A DNA stretch of 64,000 nt from Apostichopus japonicus (lineage: Eukaryota; Echinodermata; Holothuroidea; Aspidochirotida; Stichopodidae). The position numbers and the translations under genes are program-made. The stretch spans positions 4,488,001-4,552,000 of the forward strand of contig NC_092579.1 of NCBI RefSeq assembly GCF_037975245.1. Direction: 5' to 3'. The notes under the pieces were generated by a model. It was not told the origin of the DNA, ran no database searches, and worked only from the letters and a program-made list of their open reading frames with translations. Positions 49,346 through 60,759 of this stretch are shown here, one piece after another. Within the stretch, counting starts at the first letter, position 1. Each line of letters opens with the position of its first letter.

Positions 49346-50161
49346 CTATAACCTTTTTCAAGATTGTTACCAGTCACACATTATGTTCGACCTCATCGCA
49401 TCTCCTGTGGATAATTGCTTTGTAATTCTACGTAACGGCCCAAAATAACAGTCAGCCCCACTTTTCAAGGTTTTAAGCCCATTATTTGTTCAGAATTTGA
49501 GTAAAAAATTCACTTCAAAACATACCCACTATGTCGCACAAAATTTCAACTATGAAAAAACAATATAGAAAAAGGACCGGTCAAAATTGCACGAGTAGAG
49601 GGAAGTATGATTAAGAATGTTGGTCAGGGAATTTTCATAAATTCAGACACAGTTAATTTATTGGTGTACAAATATTAAAACCTCTAATAACGGCTACTAT
49701 AAAACTTCGATATCATAAGTGGAAATTCCTAAAGGGGGGGGGGGGGGGGAGGTCTCACCCTTACATACGTACGTACTTATACCCATACACAAGAGATGTA
49801 CAGACAATATGATAATAATCATTATTGAAAACATGCTATACGGTCACAGGTCACAGAAACGACCACGAAGAGTCAATTACCTCAAGCAGCATGTGTTGGA
49901 TGAAGTTTTAGCCACCGCTAAATATGATTTGGATAAATAATCTCACGCATTATTTTCTATTTATAGCCACAAAAAACCATGCCACCAAATATTGGGGGGG
50001 TATTCGATACTATATCCCCCACCTAAAATATTGGGGGGACATCCCCCCCCCCCATGATCGCCGTCCATGCTTCTTGAGATTGTTCTAATCTGCATGAAAA
50101 CGCGCTCCCCACAACCCTACACCCCACCCCTCTAATCGCTTCCCGATGAGTAAATGACCTT
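49346..50161. other. No gene seen; G- and C-runs
   Basis: It includes a 16-17 bp G run at about 49734 and paired 'AATATTGGGGGG' motifs with C runs at 49988-50053 that could fold back. The family is unknown. Confidence 0.5.
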
Positions 50162-50443
50162 CCCAACCTCGTGTGAATCCTCAGATTTAAAGAAGGAAAC
50201 AACTGTGCCATTGTACAAGTGCTTCCAAGTTGTACTATAGTATGTTGTTCCTTCTTTTTATTTCATTCCAGTATACATATAAAAGAATTCTTACGCTCAT
50301 AGGCACATTCATAATATCCAACCCAACCTCGTGTGAATCCTCAGATTTAAAGAAGGAAATAACTGTGCCATTGTTCAAGTGTTTCGAAGTTGTATTATAG
50401 TATGTTGTTCCTTCTTTTTATTTCATTCCAGTATACATAAAAA
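50162..50443. repeat. Direct repeat, about 120 bp, two copies
   Basis: 50162-50280 and 50325-50443 share 'CCCAACCTCGTGTGAATCC', 'TCAGATTTAAAGAAGGAAA' and 'TATGTTGTTCCTTC' through 'CCAGTATACATA', about 163 bp apart and about 93 percent alike. Non-coding. Confidence 0.85.
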
Positions 50444-50479
50444 AATACAGAGAGGAGTCATATAATACCTCAACAAGGA

Positions 50480-50725
50480 GAATAACTAATATAAAAGGTG
50501 ATTTGTTTTTTTAAGATGACAGGATATCATATCAAATACATTTACACATACAAAAAGTTAATATATAAAACGATATAACATACAGACTACAGCAAACAGT
50601 CCAAGAAAAACTAATATTAAAGGGGAAAAATGTTAAGATGATAGGATATCCTATAAAATACATCTACACATACAAAAGTTAATACATAAAACGATATAAC
50701 AAACAGGCTATATATACAACAAACA
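50480..50725. repeat. Tandem repeat, about 120-bp unit, two copies
   Basis: Two successive blocks share AACTAATAT(T)AAA, GATGA(C/T)AGGATATC, 'ACACATACAAAA', GTTAATA and AAAACGATATAAC in order. Non-coding, adjacent to the 50.2-50.4 kb repeats. Confidence 0.8.
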
Positions 50726-50797
50726 TTATAAGTGCTCGGTTGGAATGTATAATGCTACAAAGCAGCACGGTAAATAAATGCGTTTCTGTTAACTTAC

Positions 50798-51055
50798 GTT
50801 CGGTATTTTGTGGGGATTTCTTAGATTTCTGCTCGATTTGTGCAGGAGACTTCTTATTACAGTATACAAAGGGTGATTCTGATCACTGTAATTCTTATTA
50901 GCCATTCTTGTAAACCCAGTTCTTGCAGCAGCATTTACTTCTTCTAAAAGTATATTGTAATCTAAATTAGTTATAGCTGATGTGTATTTAAGAAACTTCA
51001 TTCTTCTTTCTTTGCTTTTTTTGCAATATAAAATGGTACCAGACAGGCACTGCAT
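50798..51055 (-). CDS. Possible orphan exon, unknown product
   Basis: Minus-strand open stretch ending at a consensus donor (CGAAC|GTAAGT), with an acceptor-like ATCTATGCAG near 51047. The ORF reads MKFLKYTSAITNLDYNILLE...NKNYSDQNHPLYTV. An overlapping frame upstream gives CDLCSACLVPFYIAKKAKKEE then stop, so the two may be parts of one broken gene. No family recognised. It could be chance; the good donor is the main support. Confidence 0.25.
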
Positions 51056-51639
51056 AGATCACATGTCCCAGGGTAGAATAATAGTATTGACAACATTTTT
51101 CGTAGCATTTTGGTGAAAGAAAGACACAACGTACGCTACACTAGATACTATTTAATATACTTTTTTAATACCCTGATGCTTTGCAAGAAAAGGTCAATAT
51201 GTCGTCGCTGTATACTCCCTTAGTCCTCAGTTTTTGAGGTTCCAGCCACCTCAGATCCCTCAATAATAATACGTTGCGATCTTGATAGAATGTGACCATG
51301 TTTTATTTTCAAAAACAAATTTCCTTTATTTTTGGGGGGTTACACAATTAAGTCTTGCGGTCATATGTTGGAACTATATGTCATTTACAGAACACAGAAA
51401 AATTCATTGGTCAGTTTCAACAGAGATCTTAGGAATTGTGCATGATACAGCAGTATCATTGGCATATTTTGTCACAGAAATGTGTGAATTTGACCTATTT
51501 CATAAGTATATACTCTCTTAAAATGATAGACTGAATTTTCCAGTGTAAAGTGCGATTGAAATTTTTTTCAGTGCATAAGACTGAGTTTAGACTGAAAACC
51601 AGTCCAAATAGTATGAAGAGTCCGTTGCACAGCTCAGTC

Positions 51640-51925
51640 TGTGTTTACACTGAACGTAATATCCAATCATATCGTTCAATTTTGTCACGGGATTGCGTCG
51701 ATTTCAGTCGTTCTGTTCCACTGAAATGACGTCCAATCAGAAATGTAATACATGATCACGTGATCTTGATATTTGCATTATTACAATAGCTGAGCGGCGA
51801 CCGCGACCGCTAGCGCATTGCATGCAGGCAGGGAAATGCACACTGTACATACGCACGTAACTACGGTGGGTAAGTACTCGTACGTGACACGTAGTACACT
51901 AGTACTAGTACTTGGACGTTGCAAA
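51640..51925 (+). promoter_or_regulatory. Putative promoter region of the SAM-domain gene
   Basis: Just upstream of the first exon are two CCAAT boxes (51663-51667, 51733-51737), a palindromic E-box in GATCACGTGATC (CACGTG at 51757-51762) and a GC-richer stretch (51788-51830). No TATA box. The preceding 120 bp (51528-51650) has repeated AGACTGA and CAGTG motifs, possibly subterminal transposon repeats. Confidence 0.35.
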
Positions 51926-51995
51926 ATGGCAGAATCGTTAAGAACGTTTCTTACGAAGAAAGGCTTCGATGAGGAAATCCTTACGCAGTTTGAGG
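51926..51995 (+). CDS. SAM gene exon 1 (SAM helix 1-2)
   Basis: Begins MAESLRTFLTKKGF and ends in phase 1 (GAG G|GTATTT). The split codon with exon 2 restores Glu-Glu-Asn, the expected SAM sequence. Confidence 0.82.
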
Positions 51996-52796
51996 GTATT
52001 TTATTCTTTTGTTTAGTTAATATAAAATGTAAGCAGGCACAGTCGTGTGGCTTAGCCTGCGTGTATATTACATTTGTAGTTTGGAACACTGAACATGATG
52101 TTGACTGGAGGTAGGCCTAGTAAGTTAGGCCTAGTAACAGTAACATAGGCTCACTGGTTAGCAAGAATTAGGGGCCTACTGTACATAGTAACTAAGTTAG
52201 ACATAGACTCAAGACTGTCAAGTTCGTCCTAACGTTACTCCTGGCATAGCCTAGGCAATTAAACGTAGCATAGACAAACTGTTTTCGATTGTTCTGTCTT
52301 GGCATATACTCTAATAATTTTTTTTGTGTATGCACGAAGTAACGTGAAAGACTGAACTCGATTGAAGCACTCCCACCAAGATAATCGACAACCAGAGACT
52401 AGCTAGGCGATTATCTTGTTATGCAGCCCGGAAAAGTTGCAAAAAAAATAAACCTTGCTTTGCATAATAAAATATTAAAAGAGTTTGTCGTATTTGTCAG
52501 AGACTGTGAAGTTTGTTACACAGCATATCTACGGCTCTGGTATGTTATATTACTAGACTGCAACCAGCGTGTTTTTATCTGCGTTTTGAGCTAGACATTT
52601 GATATGCATTGTTGCTCTGCATAAGGCGATTCATTGTTCAAATAAATCTGTGCACATTTCAAATTTCGTTGCGTTAGACATGTGTAGTCAGGCGTCGTAT
52701 ATTTGAGGCGATTGTGCATCATTCATTGCTGTTTACAGTGACTGTAAAATATTACAATAGTCTACCTGGGGAGAGAGCAGTCGGACAAAAAAATAA

Positions 52797-53070
52797 GGCC
52801 GTGGCTATTCTTACGACTAGTCGTAACAATTATTTATAAACTATTCTTAAGACATCGGCGAATTCATGCGAATTCAAAGTAAATAAAGCAACTTCGCATG
52901 AAGTAGGGGTAACCCTAACCCTAACTCTAACCCTCAATCCAACCCTAACCCTAACCGGAAATTATTGTTACTCCTGGTCGTAAAAATAGTACTCCTAGTC
53001 GTAAAAATAGCAACTGCGCATGCGCAAAAGGGAATTATTGTTACAACTAGTCGTAAGAATAGCCACTTTG
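52797..53070. mobile_element. Fold-back element containing telomere-like repeats
   Basis: Inverted ends of about 33 bp: GTGGCTATTCTTACGACTAG at 52801 and its complement ending about 53065, with one to two mismatches. The interior holds CCCTAA repeats (52907-52956) and two 'CTAGTCGTAAAAATAG'-like subrepeats. A/T-rich flanks (AAAAAATAA on both sides) could be a 9-bp target duplication. It lies in SAM gene intron 1. Confidence 0.7.
52907..52956. repeat. Interstitial (CCCTAA)n telomere-type repeat
   Basis: About eight copies of CCCTAA with a few substitutions (CTCTAA, CCTCAA, CCAA). Equivalent to the metazoan TTAGGG telomere repeat. Internal, so not a chromosome end. Confidence 0.88.
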
Positions 53071-53325
53071 AAAAAATAATTTTCATTTCCCACGCAGAAA
53101 TTATATATACAGTCGCAACTCGTTCAAATGGTGAAAAATAATCACATAATTAAATGACTGCAAGTATTGTTTCATTGCTTTTTTGAATGATAAGTTTGGT
53201 GTAGGAATAGAACCCCAAAGTACAATGGTTTAATTTGCCCAAAAGTCAATAAACTTATAAAGGAAAAAATATGACTACACGCACGTAGAATACTGCAGTA
53301 GCTGTGCATAGACATGTACTATACT

Positions 53326-54049
53326 CAGGGATGTAAGTCTTCCGGATTTTTACGGAAATCCGTTTTTTTTTTTAATTCCAATAAGTCTTCCGTATTTTTA
53401 CGGAAATCCGTTTTTTTTTAATTCCAATAAAGTTTCACAAAATTGTTCGAATATCAAAGACACAACGCCGCAAAAATGCCTGGCCCGTTGCAGCAAGCTA
53501 ACTTCAATTTTCACTCATCGATCACTCAAAATACTATTTCCAGTTTCGCATCATCGCATTGCACTGTACAACATTGTGCCATGTGAATATCGTTGCGTAC
53601 GTGCGAACTTCAAATCGCTATAGCTCATTTCTGTCGTTGAAAAACCTTGCCTAATTCATGTTGATTGGACTGCTAATTAATATCTTCGTAACTGCTGGTG
53701 CTCGACATAAGTTTTGGAATTAACGCTTGTGATATTTGTGAGCGGCGGAAATCTACGGGATACGCATATGAAAGTCGATATTTGTGATCGCATTCGAATG
53801 TGAGACTGTTTTTTATTCCGTAGTTCGCTGCGACGTATTCGTAACTTTGAGCTAGCCTAACATAACGATAGTGTGTAAGTACAGTAGTACTGTAAGAACT
53901 AGGGGTAGGATGTGTTAGCGCTAATACTTCTAAGCTAGCCTAACATACAGTAACGATAGTGTGTAAGTAGTCAGAGCTATGAGTAGGATGTGTTAGGACG
54001 GCATTCACCTGGGGTCTCCGAATATTTTTGGGCTGCACTTACATCCCTG
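53326..54049. mobile_element. Non-autonomous TIR element (724 bp) in SAM gene intron 1
   Basis: Ends are CAGGGATGTAAGT and its perfect complement ACTTACATCCCTG (13 bp). TATACT directly flanks both sides (53320-53325, 54050-54055). Near the left end a 60-bp block with the hairpin-like GGATTTTTACGGAAATCC is duplicated (53338-53425). Near the right an 85-bp block 'AGCTAGCCTAACATA...GATGTGTTAG' is duplicated (about 53850-53935 and 53936-53990). There is no ORF. The CAGGG end is hAT-like, but the 6-bp flank is not the usual 8. Confidence 0.75.
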
Positions 54050-55299
54050 TATACTAACAATACTATAGTGTGTGTGCACGCGAACGTTGTTCTTTACACT
54101 GAACTGTGTACAACATGATACCAGCGCGCTTGTATGTACTAGCCTATGTAGTGTAGGAAACGAGCTCACCTGGTCCGCCATTCGTATGCGTTACCAAGCT
54201 CATTATAACTTGTAATGAGCAGACGCACACGCACGCGGGTTTCATTATATAATCATAGGGTGTGTATTTGCAATTCATGAGCGTTACGTCAGCTAATGTT
54301 CATTGCGTTCGTGTACACAATCTGTGTTGTTTCATGACCGCATTTAGGTTGCGAGGATGCGCGTCGGTTTTGAGCACAGTGTGGAGATATGGTAATGCTC
54401 AAAATCAGGTGAAAAGCGCTCGCAAATTTGTCTATAACTTGGGAACCAGTGAGTGGTATTGCATGAAACTTGTAATTAGATAGTATTTTATAAGCTTTGT
54501 ACTGGTACACATTATTGCGACACTATTGTTTTCAAGATCCTAACCATCATCCCTAGAGTCAGTAGAGGTATGTGAAACAAAACATGACACCTTGTAATGT
54601 AATCCAGTTACTTTTCTTCTCTTCATTTATCGTGTGTTCTGCAGAATTAAGTTTGTGTATAACGAAATACTTGCTTCCACCATACTATGATATTCGTTAA
54701 TAGTAGGCCGACATAGAATACAATTGTTAAGAATATATATGGCTATTCCTCCTATAACTCCTATAGTATATGGACTAGGCTAGCTACAAGTTAGGCTAAT
54801 CTAACACATAGCAAGTACCTAGTCTGTTTAAGAATATTCAGCATTGTAATAAATAGGCCATCCATGTCTATGACTTAATGACCAGCTTTACAGCGACAAC
54901 CACTAGCTTGTGATTGTATGGGTTTAACAAAGTATTTTGCACAAACCAATATTAAAATTCCATATTAAATTATATTGTATCAATCTTCAGTTTCATTGGT
55001 GTAGGCTGCAAATTACTCGGTGAAGCTGCCAGAAAACAGTGTGTGATTCGCTCATACTGATCATGCTGCTTTGATGTATAGGGAACTATCAAAAAAAGAA
55101 AATATATTTTAAAGGGCTCACAATTTGTGTTTTCACGTTCTTGCACAACACAATGTAGCAATATACCTACACTTACACACTGTGATACATCAATATATAC
55201 CAGCAACCACTACCCATTTCTCTTTTTTTTTAGAATGCAGTCAACTTGACAAGATGTTTTGGTAACTTGTGACCTAACCGTACTAGAATGCACTAGAAA

Positions 55300-57855
55300 A
55301 TGGGATTTATTTGTTTCAAGTGTGGACAACATATAAGTGGGAGGACAAGAGAATTAGGATATCATCTTCATGCATTTCACACAGTTGTAGGCTCAGGTGA
55401 TCACCTAACTTGTGGACAAGATGGATGCATGAAGACATTCACCATAATTAATTCCTACTTGAGTCACATAAGGCATGAACATGCACCGCATCAGAATGAA
55501 CAGATTGTTGGGAATAATTTAAATGAAAATAACCGGCATAATGATGTCAATCATGAAATTGACGATTTACCCGAACCAGAATTTGAAGAGAATGACATTT
55601 TTCAAGAAATGGAACCTGAAGTTAATGGACATGCTTTGGACTACCTAGAAGGTTTTGATCATGAATCACTAAAGAAGCTAGCCGTTCATTTGATTATAAA
55701 GTTGAGGTCTACCTGTTCAATTTCATTCTCATCAATACAAACAATTATTAGTGGTACAAGCGATATGTTTAGATATGCAGTTTCCTCTCTACAGCAGGAT
55801 ATGTTGCGCTTAATGGAAACACATGGAGTAGATATCAATGCCCCAGATGTAGGTAACCTTTGTGCAAAATTTAACTTGTTTGAAAATCCGTATGCTGGTA
55901 TCGAAACAGAAAGAAAACAGGCTACATACATGGTCGAAAACTTAATGTTGGTCAAACCAATTCAGATTGCTTTAGGAACACGGTTTGAACAAGCAGTTGA
56001 ACGGAAAACTGGTGAAATTGTACAGAAGGTAGTAACTGACAGCTTTCAATATATTCCTGTTGCTGAAGTTATTAAACTTATTTTGAGTCAACCTATTGTT
56101 AGAGAGTTGATTGAAAATGAAGAACACTCTCCTGAAAATTTTCTCCGAGGTTTTCAGGATGGCACACTATACAAACAATCTGGATTTTTTAAGGAACATC
56201 CATGTGCTCTACGTTTACAGCTATATTATGATGATGTAGAGGTAACAAATCCACTTGGCAGTAAAACTGGTGTTCATAAACTGGCTATGTTTTATTATTC
56301 AATCCAAAATCTACCAAGGCGTTTCAATTGTACAGCAAGTAGCATTCATTTGCTGGCCGCTTGTTATTACCAGGATGTGGCAAAATATGGCTTTGAGCCA
56401 ATTTTGGCACCATTTATTGAAGAAATGAAACACTTTGAAAGTGATGATGGTGTTCAGCTTATGATTGATGGAAGAATGATCAATATTCATGGAAGTTTGG
56501 TGTCATATAGTGCAGACTCATTGGCAGCACATGCATTACTTGGTTTCATGAGCCCCTCTGCTAATAAGCTTTGCAGGTTATGTTATGCCTCACGTGATGA
56601 TATTCAGAACTATTTTCTTGAAGATGATTTTGAGTTGAGAACAATTGATAGTCATGATTTAGATGCAGAAGAAGCTTCTCGACAAGGATTCAGAGACCCA
56701 AGAACTGGTGTAAGAAGCTATTGTCCTCTAAACACCTTGCGAAATTTTCACAGTGCTACCAACTTTAACTTAGACATCATGCATGATATGCTGGAAGGTG
56801 TATGCCCTTATGAAATTAAGTTATTGCTCCACCAGTTTATTTATGTGGATCATTTTATAACTGTAGAAGACTTCAATCAGCGATTGAAGGCATTTCATTT
56901 TCCTTTCAATGATAGAAAGAATAAGCCATCGGCAGTAATGCCTGACCGCCTTCGAAATATTGCAGACCACAAGTTAGGGCAAAAGGCAGTGCAGATGTGG
57001 TGCTTAACTAGAATGCTTCCTCTTCTCATTGGCAGTAGAGTTCCTTACAACAATGAATACTATGAATTGCTTTTGCTATTACTTCGATGCATGGATATTA
57101 TTTTTGCTCCTGTAATCTCCACCTCTCATACCGTTTATCTGAAACATCTAATAATGGAACATCACGCTCAGTTCAAGTTGAAATTTCCAGGGCAACGTTT
57201 TATCAACAAACAACATCATATGGTTCATTATCCTACTTGCATAAGAATGTCTGGACCTCTGACTACACTTCAGTGTCTCAAATATGAGATGAAGCACTCA
57301 TTTAGTAAGAAGATTGCTGCCATTAACTGCAACTTCAAGAATATATGCCAATCAGTCACTCTAAAGCATCAGATTATGCAATGTGCTGTATGGTCTGGCA
57401 GTGGTCTACGCCTTGACTTTGAATGTGCTGGAGGAAATTTAACTTCCATTGATTCACTAGCAGGAAGCAGGGTTATTGCAGAGCATCTACAAGTTGCTGA
57501 AGATACAGAAATATTTGAAGCACGTCAAGTGTCACTTTTTGGTACAGACTATAAGCCAAAATTATTTCTAGCAACAGATATGGTCGAGGACATACCACAA
57601 TTTGGTCGTATTTGTAGCATTTTGGTTCGTGCACAGACACCTGAATCTGTTTACTTTGTAGTCCAGAAGTGGCGAAACAAAGGATTTTCCCCTCACTTTC
57701 ATGCCTATGCAGTGACAAATTTGGACAACCCAGAATTCTCCATCGTACAGCTTGAGTCTCTCTTAGATTTCCATCCTCTGTCAGGATTAACCTCATATGA
57801 ACAACATTCACCACTTTATCTGTGTCCGAGATACACCCTCAGTCAGAATAATTGA
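55300..57855 (+). CDS. C2H2 zinc-finger, transposase-like protein (851 aa) in SAM gene intron 1
   Basis: Single intact ORF. The first 61 residues hold two C2H2 fingers (C5/C8/H22-24/H27 and C38/C43/H56/H59-61). An acidic linker (about 85-110) follows. The rest resembles animal proteins I associate with EnSpm/CACTA-like transposases: YYDDVEVTNPLGSKTG (309-324), CRLC (425-428) and FNLDIMHDMLEGVCPYE (489-505). The paired acidic motifs may be parts of a DDE site; this is inferred. The exon has a strong acceptor (TTTTTTTTAG at 55224-55233) 66 bp before the ATG and a donor (GAAG|GTATAT, 57859) right after the stop, so it behaves as a cassette exon within the intron. Alternatives are a domesticated transposase or an autonomous element. 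Confidence 0.8.
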   Translation: MGFICFKCGQHISGRTRELGYHLHAFHTVVGSGDHLTCGQDGCMKTFTIINSYLSHIRHEHAPHQNEQIVGNNLNENNRHNDVNHEIDDLPEPEFEENDIFQEMEPEVNGHALDYLEGFDHESLKKLAVHLIIKLRSTCSISFSSIQTIISGTSDMFRYAVSSLQQDMLRLMETHGVDINAPDVGNLCAKFNLFENPYAGIETERKQATYMVENLMLVKPIQIALGTRFEQAVERKTGEIVQKVVTDSFQYIPVAEVIKLILSQPIVRELIENEEHSPENFLRGFQDGTLYKQSGFFKEHPCALRLQLYYDDVEVTNPLGSKTGVHKLAMFYYSIQNLPRRFNCTASSIHLLAACYYQDVAKYGFEPILAPFIEEMKHFESDDGVQLMIDGRMINIHGSLVSYSADSLAAHALLGFMSPSANKLCRLCYASRDDIQNYFLEDDFELRTIDSHDLDAEEASRQGFRDPRTGVRSYCPLNTLRNFHSATNFNLDIMHDMLEGVCPYEIKLLLHQFIYVDHFITVEDFNQRLKAFHFPFNDRKNKPSAVMPDRLRNIADHKLGQKAVQMWCLTRMLPLLIGSRVPYNNEYYELLLLLLRCMDIIFAPVISTSHTVYLKHLIMEHHAQFKLKFPGQRFINKQHHMVHYPTCIRMSGPLTTLQCLKYEMKHSFSKKIAAINCNFKNICQSVTLKHQIMQCAVWSGSGLRLDFECAGGNLTSIDSLAGSRVIAEHLQVAEDTEIFEARQVSLFGTDYKPKLFLATDMVEDIPQFGRICSILVRAQTPESVYFVVQKWRNKGFSPHFHAYAVTNLDNPEFSIVQLESLLDFHPLSGLTSYEQHSPLYLCPRYTLSQNN

Positions 57856-57858
57856 AGG

Positions 57859-58368
57859 TATATCAATAGTTTCTCTCTTTATTTCTAAACACAATAGTTG
57901 CAATTTATACACATGCTTAAAAAATGCTAAATGAGTTCTGTAGAATTGGTTTTTAATCCCCCAAGTTTTAATACACAAGTGCACTTGTCTTGCATAAGTC
58001 TCACGTCTTGCTAGTTGCTTTAAAAAATATCAAATTAACATATTTTCCCTGCACTAGTGATTATAGTATTTAACATTCATATTTGGGTAAAGCAGTGTAA
58101 AAAAGGAGAAATGATTAAAAGATTTCACATCAGTTATCAAAAGATCAAACCATGTTTGCTATCAAAACAGACTTCCTTTGTTGATAACATAACCAACTTT
58201 TGTGGTGAGCTGTTTTTCCCCACCATTAGCTGCTGCAAAGACAACCTTTTTAATGTGAATTGTGTGCAACATAGAAATTATCTTCTGTAGAAACTTATGC
58301 CGCATGTGTCTGCATTCTTCTTGTTTCAAGCTTCACCTAATTTTAACATTTTGCACTTCCACTTGTAG
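57859..58368. other. Intron 1 remainder, no element recognised
   Basis: AT-rich intronic sequence between the 851-codon exon and SAM exon 2. Nothing recognisable. Confidence 0.5.
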
Positions 58369-58499
58369 AAAATGATGTTGACATGGAGGTTTTTGGAAGC
58401 ATGTCTGAAGAAGATCTCAAAGAAATTGGAATAACATCATTTGGAGTACGAAGGAAGCTATAAATAGCCATTCAACAATGTAAGACAGATAAGGAAGAG
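58369..58499 (+). CDS. SAM gene exon 2 (SAM helices 3-5) with premature TAA
   Basis: Acceptor ACTTGTAG and donor GAG|GTAATG. It reads NDVDMEVFGSMSEEDLKEIG, then ITSFGVRRKL, TAA (58461-58463), IAIQQCKTDKEE. The residue at the stop position is within the C-terminal SAM helix. Confidence 0.82.
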
Positions 58500-58949
58500 G
58501 TAATGTGTGTATTTCGTTAATTGATTTTTTTTTGGGGGGGGGGGGGTGGGGGAATCACTACAGGTAATTTAGTCCCTTTAGAGTCCACACTCTTGACTTT
58601 GAGAAAGTAAGAGGTTGAAAGTCTTTGAAGACTCTACAAGCCTTCCTAATCCAAATCATCAAAAATATATCTCTTTCCTCAGAAATATGCAATTGATATT
58701 AAATGCATTTAATTGCCATGTAAGGTACTTGCTGTGTTAAACATATGTAAACATTATCACATATTCTATTACTGGTCCATGGCATTCAATCTGCACTTAC
58801 ATATGGAGACCACAAATCTATTACTGGTATGATATTTTCTACTCTTGATGGATTGCCTACAAGTTTGTGTATTCTTCCTTCTTACTTTCAGAATACCTAT
58901 TAACCATCTTTTTTTTTCTTTTCAAAAGGATCATTTCTTTTGTTGTAAG

Positions 58950-59084
58950 GATTCAGAGCCATCTGATCTTGACTCAAGCTCTGTCTCACAATGGGATCCA
59001 CAGGAAGAAGCATCTGTGTCAGGAAGTGGTCCTTCTGCAAGTTCTACTCCATGTAAGAAGATGAGGTCTGTGTCCCCAATCATG
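58950..59084 (+). CDS. SAM gene exon 3 (Ser-rich linker)
   Basis: 45 codons, phase 0 on both sides, acidic and serine-rich (DSEPSDLDSSSVSQWDPQEE). An alternative acceptor 24 bp upstream (TTTCAAAAG) is also in frame. Confidence 0.72.
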
Positions 59085-59615
59085 GTAAGTCCAGTTCTCA
59101 CTTACTTTACATTTGCATTATTTAGTTTTAAACTGATTGGAAACATTGTGCCTGCAAAGCCCCTGTATATAACTCCATTTTGACGTAATGGTTTTGCACT
59201 GAAATTCTAAGGAAAAAATAAAACAGAGGGCCTTAAAGCCTCAAGGGGTGCCAAGTACAGCTCTTTTAACGAGATGCATATATACATTGGTAATGAGTGA
59301 AATGTTTAGGTATTTTGCACATTGGTCCAATTAATGAATTCTTAAAGGAAACACTCTCTGGAAGATTCACTACATGCAAGACAGGTCTGCAGTGCTTTCA
59401 AACCTCTGAAACCAGAATAGAGTGGCAATTAACTGAAGTAATGAGTAGTGATAGTATAAATGCTATACAACCAGTGTGTGATTAATAACATTTATTAATT
59501 TAGAACCAGGTAGCCTATTCAAGGTCAATTTGTTTGTGTCCTTTTTTGCTCAGAATGTGGCTGCTACTGATAGGTAAACATTAACCAGATGCATCTTGAT
59601 TTCATTCTCTTTTAG

Positions 59616-59764
59616 AACTTTGGTCTGAAAGAAATGATGCTTAAACATTCTGAAGGAAAAGTTTTGGCCAAACAATTAGAGGATGCTGAAGTTTTGACAG
59701 ATCAGTGTAGAAGAACACTAATACGCTTGACGGTAGCTTGCCTTATAGAAAAGACTGGTGACCT
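59616..59764 (+). CDS. SAM gene exon 4
   Basis: Acceptor CTCTTTTAG, donor CCT|GTAAGT. It encodes NFGLKEMMLKHSEGKVL and a helical stretch LTDQCRRTLIRLTVACLIEK. Ends in phase 2. Confidence 0.8.
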
Positions 59765-59988
59765 GTAAGTAGTATTAGATCAGTATCTTTGAGATACTGT
59801 TATGCCAGTGGCCAACTCTTTTCAGTATGAGGACCCTCTGTAACACTGCTAAGCATTGAGAAGCTAGTTTAACTTTTCATATTTTCTATATGTTGCAAGA
59901 TAAAACTACTTTTTTAATGGAGTTCCTTCAGTGTCTGCAAAATCGATTGCCTCAAATTTGATCTAGGAATCTTTGGTTTCTTCAATAG

Positions 59989-60082
59989 GTATCCATCATC
60001 AGAGCAAAAAACACTACTGGCAAAAGAAATCATTGCAACATTTCCATCGGTTAAAGACACTACACAGGGAATGAAAGGTTAT
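59989..60082 (+). CDS. SAM gene exon 5
   Basis: Acceptor TTCAATAG, donor TAT|GTAAGT. It encodes LYPSSEQKTLLAKEIIATFP and SVKD...GMKGY, matching the conserved 'LA..I...FP.LKD' block of the family. Confidence 0.82.
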
Positions 60083-60759
60083 GTAAGTATTTTACTTTGC
60101 AAACTTCTGTAGGAATTGAGAACATCAACGATTTGCTATGCCTTTAGCAGGTGCACCTCTCCCCCATCCCCTACCTGCTGCCACTTACTATATTGCCCAT
60201 GAAGAAATTATGTGACACTTCAGGCAAGACTTCTGAACTTGAAACATTCTCAGTTATAAATTAGACTTCATGACAAGGTTGAAGGCTTTCAAAGGCTGCA
60301 CTAGTGCAAAGAACTTCACTGTGGCTCCTGAAATATTTAGAAAGAGGGAAACCATCAGCTGCAAGTGGTGTGTCAATATCAAATATTTGTAATAATCAAA
60401 TGACAAATACTAGTAACACCTGACGGTTTTATGTAATTTAAAGATGGTTTGATTGAAAGTTTCTTTGTATGTTGTGTTTTCACCATATGTCATACCAACA
60501 GTATTGCTATATTAATTGAAAATATAAGTATACAAGTTTATATCATACTCAATCATAATATTATTTCAGTTGAATGATTAATTTTAATATCATAGAAGGT
60601 GTGACGTTTCCATTTGGAAAGTTTCTCTCTTATTTTCAAAGACCATTGAAGTCACTAAAATACATTGACATTGATTCCTTTGTTGATTTTTTTCACTGTG
60701 GCAAGTAAATTGCTACATAAAACAATAGCATGTCTACATGTGTTCCTTGTATACTCTAG

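Noticed and set aside
52907-52956. Chromosome end
   Set aside because: The CCCTAA repeats are short, degenerate and flanked by unique sequence and genes on both sides.
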